Assembly: GCA_041745295.1 (NCBI GenBank)
Contig: JBGTJE010000004.1
Location: forward strand, 1 to 64,000
Reading direction: 5' to 3'
From: JANMEB01 sp041745295
Lineage (GTDB): Bacteria > Planctomycetota > Planctomycetia > Pirellulales > Pirellulaceae
Length of the DNA stretch: 64,000 nt
Shown: one piece after another, positions 1 to 7,493 of the stretch
How the letters are laid out: the number at the start of each line of letters is the position of its first letter
Numbering within the stretch: the stretch's first letter is position 1
The notes under the pieces: generated by a model
What the model saw: only the letters and a program-made list of their open reading frames with translations
Told to the model about the DNA's origin: nothing
Databases searched by the model: none
Position numbers and translations under genes: made by a program

Positions 1-63
1 TCCACGTCGGCCTGCCGAAGCAGGCCCACGATCTGTTCCGCGCTACGTACGTCGCTTCCTCAT
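1..63 (-). pseudogene. IS3-family transposase OrfA remnant, 5' end, frameshifted
   Basis: Read on the minus strand, an ATG at 63-61 preceded by an AAAGGA ribosome site opens MRKRRT and then hits TAG. One base out of frame the sequence continues as SAEQIVGLLRQADV, which is the N-terminus typical of OrfA (helix-turn-helix subunit) of IS3-family transposases. The expected start (MRKRR) and the expected body (SAEQIV) lie in different frames, so a single-base insertion near codon 6 appears to have broken the gene. Only the first 21 codons are in the window; the rest of the element lies to the left. A sequencing error is the main alternative. Confidence 0.68.
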
Positions 64-235
64 TAGAAAATCCTTTCTGCCCTCGAAAAGGGTTCTAGGA
101 TTCTCTCACATCCCCCGGTTCAATTTTTGGGGAGGGGGTCAATAACAAAGTCTTTCGACTCTCCATCCACCCTGTTCGTTGAATTGGGGGAGCAGGAACC
201 GAGAAATCGCAACATCTAAAAGCGTAAGCGCGGAG

Positions 236-314
236 TTTGAACAGGAGCAAGCAGAGGAAACGGAGAATCCTGATTTCATCCCACTCTGCTATCTCTGCTG
301 CCTCCTGTTCAGAG
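236..314. repeat. Inverted repeat (GAACAGGAG...CTCCTGTTC)
   Basis: The arms at about 239-256 and 293-310 are near-complementary (GAACAGGAGCAAGCAGAG against CTCTGCTGCCTCCTGTTC). It is purine-rich on one side and lies downstream of the sigma factor gene that ends at 354. The rest of 64-353 shows no convincing gene. It may act as a 3' hairpin for the leftward transcript; that role is inferred. Confidence 0.6.
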
Positions 315-353
315 TTTTGCACTACAAATTGACCGCGACACGTCGAAACGCGG

Positions 354-980
354 CTAGCTCATGTGTTCTGCGAGAGCTTCTCGCAATCTGGCGAGCACGC
401 GCGATTTGTTTTTCCGTACGGCTTCCGCGGTGAGTCCAAGATCGTCAGCGACTTCAGCGGCGCTCTTGCCGTCGATTGCCGTCAGCCAAAATGATTGCCA
501 CGTCGATTCACGAAACTCATCCTGGATTAATCGAATTACACCTTGAACAATGGCCGCGTTCTCGGTTTCGGTCAAATCGGCAGCGCTATCGATTTCGTTA
601 TCGTCGACTTCGGGATCCGCAATTTCATCCAGGTTGCGGATTGCCGTTGTTCCGCCGACGGCACGCTCGATCGCCGATCGTCGAAAGTGATTGTGGACTT
701 TGCTTTGCGTAATGACCTTGAGCCAACAGCGAAACTTGCCGGTCCCCCCGTGTCGTTCGAATCGTTCGATATTCTTGGCGATGGCCGCGAACACTTCTTG
801 ATACACGTCTTGGGAATCCTCGTGCGCGAGGTGATGGTCTTTGATCCAAAACGAGATGATGGGGCCGTATAGATTTGCGAGCTGCTGCCACGCAACCTCG
901 TCGCCCTGCTTAATTCGCTTAAGAAGACTTTTAGAGGTCGAATCAACGGAGTTGGGCGGGCGAATTTGCTCTTGATTCAT
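354..980 (-). CDS. ECF-type RNA polymerase sigma factor
   Basis: A 208-residue sigma-70 family protein of extracytoplasmic-function type. Region 2 spans roughly residues 18-105: SLLKRIKQGDEVAWQQL, then DVYQEVFAAIAKNIERF, then the promoter-melting stretch FRCWLKVITQSKVHNHFRR. An acidic linker follows, and a C-terminal region 4 (about 150-205) contains the helix-turn-helix EVADDLGLTAEAVRKNKSR. The length fits the family. ATG at 980 was taken because it is the first in-frame ATG before region 2; no clear Shine-Dalgarno precedes it. No anti-sigma gene or kinase is adjacent, unlike the second sigma factor in this window, so its signal input cannot be read from context. Confidence 0.9.
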   Translation of the reverse strand: MNQEQIRPPNSVDSTSKSLLKRIKQGDEVAWQQLANLYGPIISFWIKDHHLAHEDSQDVYQEVFAAIAKNIERFERHGGTGKFRCWLKVITQSKVHNHFRRSAIERAVGGTTAIRNLDEIADPEVDDNEIDSAADLTETENAAIVQGVIRLIQDEFRESTWQSFWLTAIDGKSAAEVADDLGLTAEAVRKNKSRVLARLREALAEHMS

Positions 981-1073
981 GGGCCATTCATCATGATGGC
1001 CATTTTCTGCCCGTCAATCATATGACATGAAAAGACTAGGCTGAGTCTCAAACTGTCAGCCACTGGGCGCTAG

Positions 1074-1150
1074 AGCGCGTTTCGTTTATCTGCAGCGGAA
1101 CTCGCCAAAGTTTCGGCCCAAATTCTGGCGAATTCGGCTACCTCGAACGC
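1074..1150. repeat. Palindromic repeat, 'GCGGAACTCGCC' family, copy 1
   Basis: It reads GCGGAACTCGCCAAAGTTTCGG, then a CC-AAATTCTGGCGAATTCGGCTA mirror half, making a hairpin. A second copy with the same layout is at 40929-41005, and a half-copy (CTTGGCGAGTTCGGCTAC) is near 4731. The copy fills the gap between the sigma factor and the BshC-like gene. Confidence 0.7.
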
Positions 1151-1207
1151 TAAACTTTCGTCCTACACGCTCGAACCCCCGGTCTTAGCCATGAGCCGAG
1201 TTTGAAC

Positions 1208-1233
1208 AACCGGACGCTAGCGCGTTGCGGCTG
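1208..1233. repeat. Palindromic repeat, 'CCGGACGCTAGCG' family
   Basis: AACCGGACGCTAGCGCGTTGCGGCTGA. Related copies are at 16385-16448, 39546-39572 and 50373-50397. It lies just downstream of the 1266 stop codon of the leftward gene and may serve as its 3' hairpin. Confidence 0.7.
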
Positions 1234-1265
1234 AGGAACCAATTCACGATTAAGTTTTTGGGGCC

Positions 1266-2843
1266 TCAGTTCGCGGCGGGGGTTAACGCATGCAACTGCT
1301 TGAAAAGTGCATCCGGGAACAACACAAAACTGTACTCGCGTGAGGCGAAGATCTTTGACCGTTGCACGTCCTCCATCATCCGAAGGCGCCGCAGCTGCCA
1401 TTCAGTGACTCGGTTTTCTAGGGACAAGAACAGTCGTCGATTGATCTCCCGAATCGCATCGTGGCGTTCCTTCAAGTTTCGCTCGGATCCAGCGCGGTCA
1501 ATCCAGAGCCGTTTTGTGTTCGCCAATTCGCGCATTGCCTGTTCGCTCGGATCCAGGTGATTTTCCGGATGGTATTTCAGGTCGCGAAGTTCTCCATCGA
1601 TGCGTAAAAGTTCGCGTTCGGATACGTCGGGGCAGGGGATCGGCAAATGGAGGGTTGCAGTCACGATAAGAAATCGTGGCGGTTCGATCAGAAAGAAGCG
1701 TCGCACAATTTCGTCGGTTACGATATCGTAGGTCGCGCCGCCAATTCCGTGCACGAACATATCACTCAGCACGATCCTTGCATACATCGTCGTCATCAAT
1801 GCTCGCGGTCGAATCGAGATACCATCGAGCTCGAGTTGACCCAGCCGATCGACGACTTCACGCTCGCTGCCAACGCGGCAATCCAATCCATGGTGATCGG
1901 ACAAGATCATTTCACCACCTGCGCGATGCACATAAAGCCGTCGCCGAATGGGCGATGCCGAGGACCAAACCCAGAAAGGCAGCTCAATTTCGCTCGGCGC
2001 TACATTGAGATCGGGCACCGGATGACTCGGGCTCCGCAGTTTGTGCCGCAGGCGAAATTCTGCGAGACAGCGGTTGTGGATTTCCGTAAACGAGTTGGCT
2101 CGGGCGCAAATGTGAGCCACAAATTGGCGAAACGATTCGGTCTTGCAGATCGAGCTCAGCGGTAGCTCCAGCGTCTGCAAGCCGTTTTCGCCTTCGATCG
2201 CATGGCGGGCCGCAGCCAAAGCCTGGCCGACATTAACAACGCGTCGTTGTTCGCGCAAGGCCCGCGGCCAGAAATGCTGGATGATCGGTTCTGGTAGGAA
2301 ATGTTGAATCGTTTGCGCCACTCGGTCGCCAAACGATTGAAAGAGCGATAAGTCCGAGGGCGCCGCCAATTCGTAGGGAATCGCTTGGGCAACCCGGTCT
2401 AAGCTCAAATGCTCGATGCGAGGGTTTTGAATCGAACCAGCCGGTAGTCGAATCGCCGGCTGACGGTAGAGATCGTTGTCGATGATCAATTGGACGGCAC
2501 CCGCCGAATACCGCTGCCCCAAATGGCTCAATACGAAGTGCTTGAACCAGACACCCGGGTGAAACAAATTCGGTTGATGGCCAGAGAGAATCAGGCGATC
2601 CGGACATGCGACCTCGGGATTCACGTCGCGATATGCGCGGGTGAAATGCAGGGCAGCGTTGCACATCTCGCGCCGCGCTTCGGTGCGCCAAGCAGCCAGC
2701 GGTTGTGGATAACTTGTCGCGTGACCCAAGTTACCCTGCCAAAGCAAATCCCAATCGGCAACGGAAGGCTCGATCAGACATTCGCCTGAGCGCTGCGGAG
2801 CTTTCACTCGACGATGAGCAGCCTCTTCGACCGCGCTGGGCAT
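1266..2843 (-). CDS. Conserved BshC-like protein (putative cysteine-ligase fold)
   Basis: A 525-residue protein. The start is placed at ATG 2843 because its first base is the last base of the upstream stop (TAATG), although the frame stays open for 66 more codons upstream. Around residue 105 it has LILSGHQPNLFHPGVWFKHF followed by QLIIDNDLYRQPAI, and near residue 360-400 RALMTTMYARIVLSDMFVHG then GGATYDIVTDE. These occupy the places of the TGQQ..GP-YT.YKA, E-D-H-D and R-P-L-x-Q-D-Y / GP-EIAY motifs of BshC, the putative cysteine-adding enzyme of bacillithiol synthesis, and the length (~540) agrees. Similarity is by motif layout only, so BshC function is not asserted. It is coupled to a GT2 glycosyltransferase, not to the GT4-type BshA or a BshB deacetylase. 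Confidence 0.72.
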   Translation of the reverse strand: MPSAVEEAAHRRVKAPQRSGECLIEPSVADWDLLWQGNLGHATSYPQPLAAWRTEARREMCNAALHFTRAYRDVNPEVACPDRLILSGHQPNLFHPGVWFKHFVLSHLGQRYSAGAVQLIIDNDLYRQPAIRLPAGSIQNPRIEHLSLDRVAQAIPYELAAPSDLSLFQSFGDRVAQTIQHFLPEPIIQHFWPRALREQRRVVNVGQALAAARHAIEGENGLQTLELPLSSICKTESFRQFVAHICARANSFTEIHNRCLAEFRLRHKLRSPSHPVPDLNVAPSEIELPFWVWSSASPIRRRLYVHRAGGEMILSDHHGLDCRVGSEREVVDRLGQLELDGISIRPRALMTTMYARIVLSDMFVHGIGGATYDIVTDEIVRRFFLIEPPRFLIVTATLHLPIPCPDVSERELLRIDGELRDLKYHPENHLDPSEQAMRELANTKRLWIDRAGSERNLKERHDAIREINRRLFLSLENRVTEWQLRRLRMMEDVQRSKIFASREYSFVLFPDALFKQLHALTPAAN

Positions 2844-3583
2844 TAAAGCTGCCTTTCCGCTCTCAGCTTGTGGCAGTCCTCGGGCAACGCGGCAAAGCAA
2901 CGATCGAGGACTCGGTGATAATAGTTCAGTCGGATCGCCGGATCGTCGAGCGTCGGCCCAAACGATCGCTTGTCGTCTAAGTACAGCAAACGCACGGGCA
3001 ATTCTTTGATTCGAAATCGGTGGCACGCGGCTTGGACCCAAACTTCCAATGGCATGGCATAGCCGAACTCCGTGATCCGCAATTTGCGCAAAGCTGCGAC
3101 CCGATACGCCTTAAAACCGCAAAAGGCATCGGTGATGTTCAAGTGCAATGACTCGTTCAGTTCCCGCGTGACCTGCTGATTAATCCATTTGCGCTCCGCC
3201 GGAGGTTCGGAGTCTTCGGGGAATTTCTTGAGATACCGACTGCCCGACACAATATCGAATTTTCCCTGAGCACACGCGTCGACGAACGAATGAATGGATT
3301 GTGGTTCGTGCTGACCGTCGCAGTCGATCGTTACCAAGTACTCCAATTCCTGGTCGATTGCGTAGCGAAACGCCGTATTCAGCGCCGCCCCGTATCCTAG
3401 ATTGGGGCGGTGCGTGATCACGACGACGTCGCCCCGTTGGGCCAATAATCCCGCTGTCTCATCGGTCGACCCATCGTCAACCACCAAGATATTGGCGCTA
3501 TGTTTGACGACTTCGTCCAAAACCGCGTTGACCGTCTTGGCTTCATTGTAGACTGGCAGTGCGGTGACGAAGCGGATATTCAT
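2843..3583 (-). CDS. Family 2 glycosyltransferase (dolichol-phosphate-mannose synthase-like)
   Basis: A 246-residue GT-A fold enzyme transferring a sugar from a nucleotide donor, probably at the cytoplasmic membrane face. It starts directly with the nucleotide-binding strand IRFVTALPVYNEAKT, then ILVVDDGSTDET (residues about 32-43), the metal-binding VTIDCDGQHEP (about 87-97), and the acceptor-site region NITDAFCGFKAYR. No C-terminal membrane helices follow, so it is the short DPM1-like form. ATG 3583 is chosen over an upstream in-frame start because it abuts the fold and has an AAGGTG ribosome site 5 bases upstream. Its stop overlaps the start of the BshC-like gene, so the two are translated as a coupled pair. 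The acceptor is unknown. Confidence 0.88.
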   Translation of the reverse strand: MNIRFVTALPVYNEAKTVNAVLDEVVKHSANILVVDDGSTDETAGLLAQRGDVVVITHRPNLGYGAALNTAFRYAIDQELEYLVTIDCDGQHEPQSIHSFVDACAQGKFDIVSGSRYLKKFPEDSEPPAERKWINQQVTRELNESLHLNITDAFCGFKAYRVAALRKLRITEFGYAMPLEVWVQAACHRFRIKELPVRLLYLDDKRSFGPTLDDPAIRLNYYHRVLDRCFAALPEDCHKLRAERQL

Positions 3584-3682
3584 AGGGCACCTTGTGAACA
3601 ATGCAACGCGAATCAAGTCTATTCTAAAAGCGGCTGATTTAAGGTCAAACGAGGCAGCTTCACGAGCTTTGCAAAATAACGA

Positions 3683-3748
3683 CACTGGCAGAGCCAGTGG
3701 CACACGGAAAACAACTCATTTTCTTGTGTGCCACTGGCTCTGCCAGTG
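3683..3748. repeat. Perfect inverted repeat, 'CACTGGCAGAGCCAGTG' family
   Basis: Arms at 3683-3705 and 3726-3748 are exact 23-base reverse complements, and each arm is itself palindromic (CACTGGC-AGA-GCCAGTG). A degenerate pair sits at 57135-57209 and a single arm at 53125-53141. It lies between the GT2 and Nif3 genes and accounts for the gap 3584-3810. Confidence 0.85.
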
Positions 3749-3810
3749 CTGAATTGGGCTTGATTGCGCAAGGCCATCTCCACGTGCTGGCGACCCGCCC
3801 GTCGATTCTG

Positions 3811-4605
3811 TCAAAACGTGCCGATTGGGTCGGATTCTCGCTCGCTTGCCCACACCGTCAAATCGGAAAACTCCTGCTGAATGCGCGTCGCCAAATGTTC
3901 GATCCCAAATCGCTCGCTCGGATAATGGCCCAATAATACCGCGCCCATACCCAACGACTCGCATTCAAGGCAGGAATGAAAATTCATTTCGCCGGTGACG
4001 AATGTGTCGCATCCGCGCTCGATTGCGGCCGACAATAACGAGCCGCCACTGCCACACGCCAGGGCAATGTGATGGACTTGATTTCTGGCTGACGCAACGC
4101 CACGCACCGATTGCACACCGAACGAGTCTTTGATGGCTTGAACAAACGCGTCCCAAGAAATTGCCGCCGGAAGCCGCGCCAATCGGCCCGCGCCTTGGCT
4201 TTGCTCCAGGTCCCGCGCAAGCTCCACCAACGGAATCGACTCGCGCAATCCCAGACGATTTGCAAGCTGATCATTGATTCCATGCGAAGCCGAGTCGAAT
4301 CGCGTGTGCGGGCTAAAGACTGCAATGCCCGCCTTGATAATTCGCAACACGGCACGCCCGGCAACGGTTTCCGTTGTAATTTGCGCAACCGGGCGAAACG
4401 GCAACGGATGATGGGACACGATGAGATCGACCTGTCGCTCGACCGCTTCTTGAATGGTCGCCGGTGTCACCGTCAAACACGTCATCACGTGATGGACGGC
4501 TTGCCCACGATCGCCGATAAGGAGCCCGGTGTTGTCCCAGGATTCTGCCAACATGCTCGGACAAAGGATGTCGAGGAAATGACACAAATCGGCGACAGTT
4601 TTCAC
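3811..4605 (-). CDS. Nif3-like dinuclear metal-centre protein (DUF34)
   Basis: A 264-residue member of the Nif3/YbgI family, widespread proteins that hold two metal ions in a toroid and whose cellular substrate is not settled (some are annotated as GTP cyclohydrolase I type 2). Visible family motifs are AESWDNTGLLIGD near the N-terminus, the paired-histidine ligand motif VDLIVSHHPLPF (about 60-70), VFSPHTRFDSASHGIN (about 95-110) where most relatives read HTNLD, and C-terminal DTFVTGEMNFHS. The GTG at 4605 has AAGGA seven bases upstream. No insertion domain is present, so this is the short form. The flanking repeat pair on the 3' side suggests it is transcribed alone. Confidence 0.9.
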   Translation of the reverse strand: MKTVADLCHFLDILCPSMLAESWDNTGLLIGDRGQAVHHVMTCLTVTPATIQEAVERQVDLIVSHHPLPFRPVAQITTETVAGRAVLRIIKAGIAVFSPHTRFDSASHGINDQLANRLGLRESIPLVELARDLEQSQGAGRLARLPAAISWDAFVQAIKDSFGVQSVRGVASARNQVHHIALACGSGGSLLSAAIERGCDTFVTGEMNFHSCLECESLGMGAVLLGHYPSERFGIEHLATRIQQEFSDLTVWASERESDPIGTF

Positions 4606-4761
4606 GTTGAGTTCCTTTTAAGATATCTTACCGACGTTTATCATAAGCCCGGCACGATCATTAAACTGCGTCTCAAAACGAGTAGCGGAAGTCGCGTAGA
4701 CTTTCGGAATGATTATAAATCCCCAACCTCTTGGCGAGTTCGGCTACTAGTAGGGATCATT

Positions 4762-4790
4762 TATCTAAGCTTCGAGCCACCGCCTATAAT
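4762..4790 (+). promoter_or_regulatory. Possible sigma-70 promoter for the sugar isomerase-like gene
   Basis: An exact TATAAT at 4785-4790 lies 33 bases upstream of the GTG at 4824. The -35 region (TTATCT at 4761-4766, 18-base spacer) is weak. Its position inside the extended open frame argues that the longer start at 4731 is not used. Confidence 0.4.
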
Positions 4791-4823
4791 ACTTCCCATT
4801 CAAATTTCACACCCCCAACCAAC

Positions 4824-5606
4824 GTGCTGCAGTTAAAGCTTGGAATTCAACTGGAAAGTCTCCAATTGCCGTTCCGCCAAGCGTTGCGAGTCGCCGCCGA
4901 AATGGGCGTCCACGCAGTTGAGATCAACGGTCGGAGCGAATTGCGACCGGATGAGTTGACGCGCACCGGCGTCCGCCACGTGCGGAAACTGCTCTCCGAC
5001 CTCAATCTCACCGTTTGCTCGATCCATTTTCCGACGCGGCGCGGCTATGGCGATGTGGACGATTTGGAGAAAAGAATTGAGTCGACAAAACAAGCCATGT
5101 CGGCGGCCTTCGAATTGGGATCTCATGTCGTCGTAAACCAGCTCGGCGCCATCCCCGACGATGTAGCCGCCCCCGAATGGGCCGTGCTTCTCCAAGCCCT
5201 CACGGACCTCGGCCGGCACGGGCAGCGCGTCGGAGCATGGCTCGCTGCTCGCACAGGGGCTGACGACGGTGAGCGGCTTGCGAACCTGATCGCCGCGCTC
5301 CCCAGCGGCATGCTGGGAGTGGATTTTGACCCCGGCTCGCTGGTCATTAACGGCTATTTACCCGAAGCGGCGATGCGCCGATTGGCCGACCACGTCGTGA
5401 GCTTCCGCGCGTTCGACGCCGTGCGCGATTCAAGCGGCCGGGGCACTCACGTACAACTTGGTCGAGGGTCCGTGGATTTTCCGCTTCTGCTCAGCTTGCT
5501 GGAAGAAAAACACTACCAGGGGTTTGTCATAGTCGAGCGGCAAGCTGAACGGGAGGCGGTTCAAAATTGCCAGCAAACCATTGAGTATCTCAAGCGACTG
5601 TTTTAG
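4824..5606 (+). CDS. Sugar phosphate isomerase/epimerase-like TIM-barrel protein
   Basis: About 260 residues with the xylose-isomerase-like TIM-barrel pattern: KLGIQLESLQLPFRQALRVA, then GVHAVEINGR, LNLTVCSIHFPTRRGYGD, GSHVVVNQLG, LGVDFDPGSLVINGY, and a final strand-helix HYQGFVIVERQAE. Such proteins isomerise or epimerise sugars or polyols, usually with a divalent metal held by Glu/Asp/His residues. Here several usual metal ligands are replaced, so activity is uncertain. The open frame extends upstream to 4731, but the GTG at 4824 precedes the first beta-strand and follows a TATAAT, so it is preferred; no strong ribosome site is seen. The gene stands alone between a Nif3 gene and a repeat element. 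Confidence 0.8.
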   Translation: MLQLKLGIQLESLQLPFRQALRVAAEMGVHAVEINGRSELRPDELTRTGVRHVRKLLSDLNLTVCSIHFPTRRGYGDVDDLEKRIESTKQAMSAAFELGSHVVVNQLGAIPDDVAAPEWAVLLQALTDLGRHGQRVGAWLAARTGADDGERLANLIAALPSGMLGVDFDPGSLVINGYLPEAAMRRLADHVVSFRAFDAVRDSSGRGTHVQLGRGSVDFPLLLSLLEEKHYQGFVIVERQAEREAVQNCQQTIEYLKRLF

Positions 5607-5610
5607 AAAC

Positions 5611-5781
5611 CCTCGTTCCCTCGCCCCCGCTTCGGGCAACTTTATGCGCGATTGATAGCAATAATTTAGTTCTGGTTCCCAGGCTCCCGCCTGGGAACCC
5701 ACTGCATTGCCGGCTCTTCTAGCCCAGGACGAGGCAAAGCCTCGAAGACAGTGCGTTCCCAGGCGGAGCCAGGGAACGAGG
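5611..5781. repeat. MITE-like element with 10-bp terminal inverted repeats
   Basis: CCTCGTTCCC at 5611-5620 and GGGAACGAGG at 5772-5781 bound a 171-base unit. Inside is a perfect 11-bp hairpin, GGTTCCCAGGC-TCCC-GCCTGGGAACC (5674-5699). It starts five bases after the TIM-barrel gene stop. Its minus-strand translation supplies the last ~38 residues of the small ORF at 5666-6007. Confidence 0.65.
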
Positions 5782-6007
5782 ATTTTACTCTGCTTTGTTG
5801 CAAGACTTGTCCCGCGTTGAATTCGGGGGAGAAGGAACCGGATTCCGCCAACGCGATCCCCATTTCCAGAACGCAGCATGTGGCACAAGTTCGTCCGTCC
5901 GCGGCTTGCGGAGCCCGTGGCAAACTCGCCATAGCCCCCAAAAAAATGAGCCCAAAACCAAGCCATTGGACTTTGCGTTTTGGTCGAAAACTTGGCCTTA
6001 ATTCCAT
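5666..6007 (-). CDS. Possible small secreted protein, C-terminus derived from repeat
   Basis: A reading frame of about 113 residues beginning MELRPSFRPKRKVQWLGF. It has a convincing signal-peptide shape: a basic start, a hydrophobic run LGFGLIFLGAMASL, and a cleavage-like PQAADG. A cysteine cluster CATCC and FSPEFNAGQVLQQSR follow. From about residue 75 the sequence is simply the translation of the repeat element at 5611-5781 (SSFPGSAWERTVFEALPRPG). No ribosome site is evident before the ATG at 6007. It is either a genuine short exported protein whose end was replaced by a repeat, or a chance frame. The remaining gap 6008-6314 shows nothing else. Confidence 0.38.
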   Translation of the reverse strand: MELRPSFRPKRKVQWLGFGLIFLGAMASLPRAPQAADGRTCATCCVLEMGIALAESGSFSPEFNAGQVLQQSRVKSSFPGSAWERTVFEALPRPGLEEPAMQWVPRREPGNQN

Positions 6008-6314
6008 TGTCGTCCGCCGATTGAGAGTGCCGCATACCGAAGGCAATATTCTGCTGTCATGGCAACGAAGTCAATGGACGACGGGCGAAGCGCGAACGCC
6101 GCCGTTTAGAAAACAAGCTCTGGACTCGGAGGCGACCCGACAAATTCGCGGAAAATCCCCTTCCCAGCCCACGCCGCTGTCAATTTGCACAGTTTGCGAA
6201 ACCGTTTCGGATTAGACGGTTCATGCCGTCAGTGCGCTTCGTGCTAACTGTTCGGATTAATCCTACCGATCCAGAAGTGCGTGTCGTATTGCCTTCAATT
6301 GGGAGGAAGCCATC

Positions 6315-7274
6315 GTGAGGATTCTTGTCGCGCTTTCAACGGCGGCGCTTTTGTTGTGGACCGCTGGCTCCACCCAAGCCCAGTGGGATCTCTACAACAA
6401 CGATACTCCGCGGTGGAAAATGGAGGCCTCGGTCCTCGCATTGGATCGTCCGGGCGACGACAACGGCGTCCCGCTAATTTCTGATTCGTTGACGCTGGCC
6501 ACTTTATTTAACTCGGGACAGGCCACGGATTTAAACACCGCGCCTGGAATGGACATCTCGCTCCAGTGGTTCAACCGGTACGGAATTGAAATGGAACTTG
6601 AAGGAGCGTATGCCCGCTGGGATCGCGCCGATACTTTCCTGGGTCCGAACTTGGAGACGCCCTTTCTGCCCGGTTTCAGTCCGAACGATATCAACTACGA
6701 GTACGAATCAAATCTGTTCAGCTTGGAATTGAATGTCCGCCGGGAATTCACTCCCGGCCTCACGTTTTTATTTGGGCCGCGGTTTGTCTTTTTGGAAGAG
6801 CGTGTCCAAGTCGATACGACGACCACGATTACTCCCCCGGTCCCTTTCCCGATTTTTGATATTGAAACCGAGACGATTGTGGACGCGAAGAATCCATTGT
6901 TTGGTGGCCAAGTCGGAGCGGAGTGGGACTTTTTGGTGTCGCGCGACATCAACGTTCAAACCTATATCAAGGTGGGCGGCTACGGGAATTTTTCCTCGGC
7001 GTCGGTCCATCAATCCACGACTGGGTTTGACGACACGGAAAGTGATCGTCAAAAATCCGCCGGCTCGTTTGTTGGCGAAGTGGGCGGTCGAGTCTACTTC
7101 AACGTGGTTCCATCGGCTTGTGCGTTTTACGCCGGTTACGAAGCGAGCTGGATCGATAATGTGGCTTTGGCCCCGGTGCAATTCATCACGGTCAACAACG
7201 CTAATAACGATGTCATTCTCGGGGTAACGCCGTTTATGCACGGCGCGGTATTTGGATTACAGTTTATGCGCTAA
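6315..7274 (+). CDS. Exported beta-rich surface/outer-membrane protein
   Basis: A 319-residue protein starting at GTG 6315, which has a strong GGGAGGA ribosome site. The first 22 residues (RILVALSTAALLLWTAGSTQAQ) form a signal peptide with an A-Q-A-type cleavage site. The mature part alternates aromatic and polar residues in strand-like stretches (MDISLQWFNRYGIEMELEGA, LFSLELNVRREFTPGLTFLF, FGGQVGAEWDFLVSRDINVQ) and ends with FMHGAVFGLQFMR, a C-terminal aromatic pattern seen in beta-barrel proteins. It resembles the planctomycete BBP7-type outer-membrane-like proteins, by composition only. It is monocistronic, with a hairpin terminator at 7360. Function is unknown beyond a probable envelope location. 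Confidence 0.8.
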   Translation: MRILVALSTAALLLWTAGSTQAQWDLYNNDTPRWKMEASVLALDRPGDDNGVPLISDSLTLATLFNSGQATDLNTAPGMDISLQWFNRYGIEMELEGAYARWDRADTFLGPNLETPFLPGFSPNDINYEYESNLFSLELNVRREFTPGLTFLFGPRFVFLEERVQVDTTTTITPPVPFPIFDIETETIVDAKNPLFGGQVGAEWDFLVSRDINVQTYIKVGGYGNFSSASVHQSTTGFDDTESDRQKSAGSFVGEVGGRVYFNVVPSACAFYAGYEASWIDNVALAPVQFITVNNANNDVILGVTPFMHGAVFGLQFMR

Positions 7275-7359
7275 CCGCGACCCTCGATTGCGCCGCGACA
7301 ATTCTCCTTTTGCACTTGGAAGGCGATCCCAATCCTGTCCTCGTGCGACCCAGAAGCGC

Positions 7360-7382
7360 AAAGGCTGCCATTGGCAGCCTTT
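7360..7382 (+). terminator. Hairpin terminator after the surface protein gene
   Basis: AAAGGCTGCC-ATT-GGCAGCCTTT is a perfect 10-bp stem with a 3-base loop, with A's on the 5' side and T's on the 3' side, 86 bases past the 7274 stop. It could serve both strands, since the sulfotransferase gene converges from the right. Confidence 0.65.
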
Positions 7383-7396
7383 GTCGCGTTGATTGT

Positions 7397-7459
7397 AAGG
7401 CCGCGCTTGCGGGCCGCCATTTTCCGTCGTTCGACGGCCTGGAAAGGCCGTCCTACAAA
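7397..7459. repeat. Palindromic repeat, 'GTAGGACGGCCTTTCC' family, copy 1
   Basis: GGCCGCGCTTGCGGGCC followed by TTCGACGGCCTGGAAAGGCCGTCCTAC. Other copies are at 19207-19299, 29314-29378 (inside the kinase gene) and 51412-51475. Confidence 0.75.
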
Positions 7460-7493
7460 AGAATCGCAGTCGCTTCGCTTTTTCTCGCTGGAC

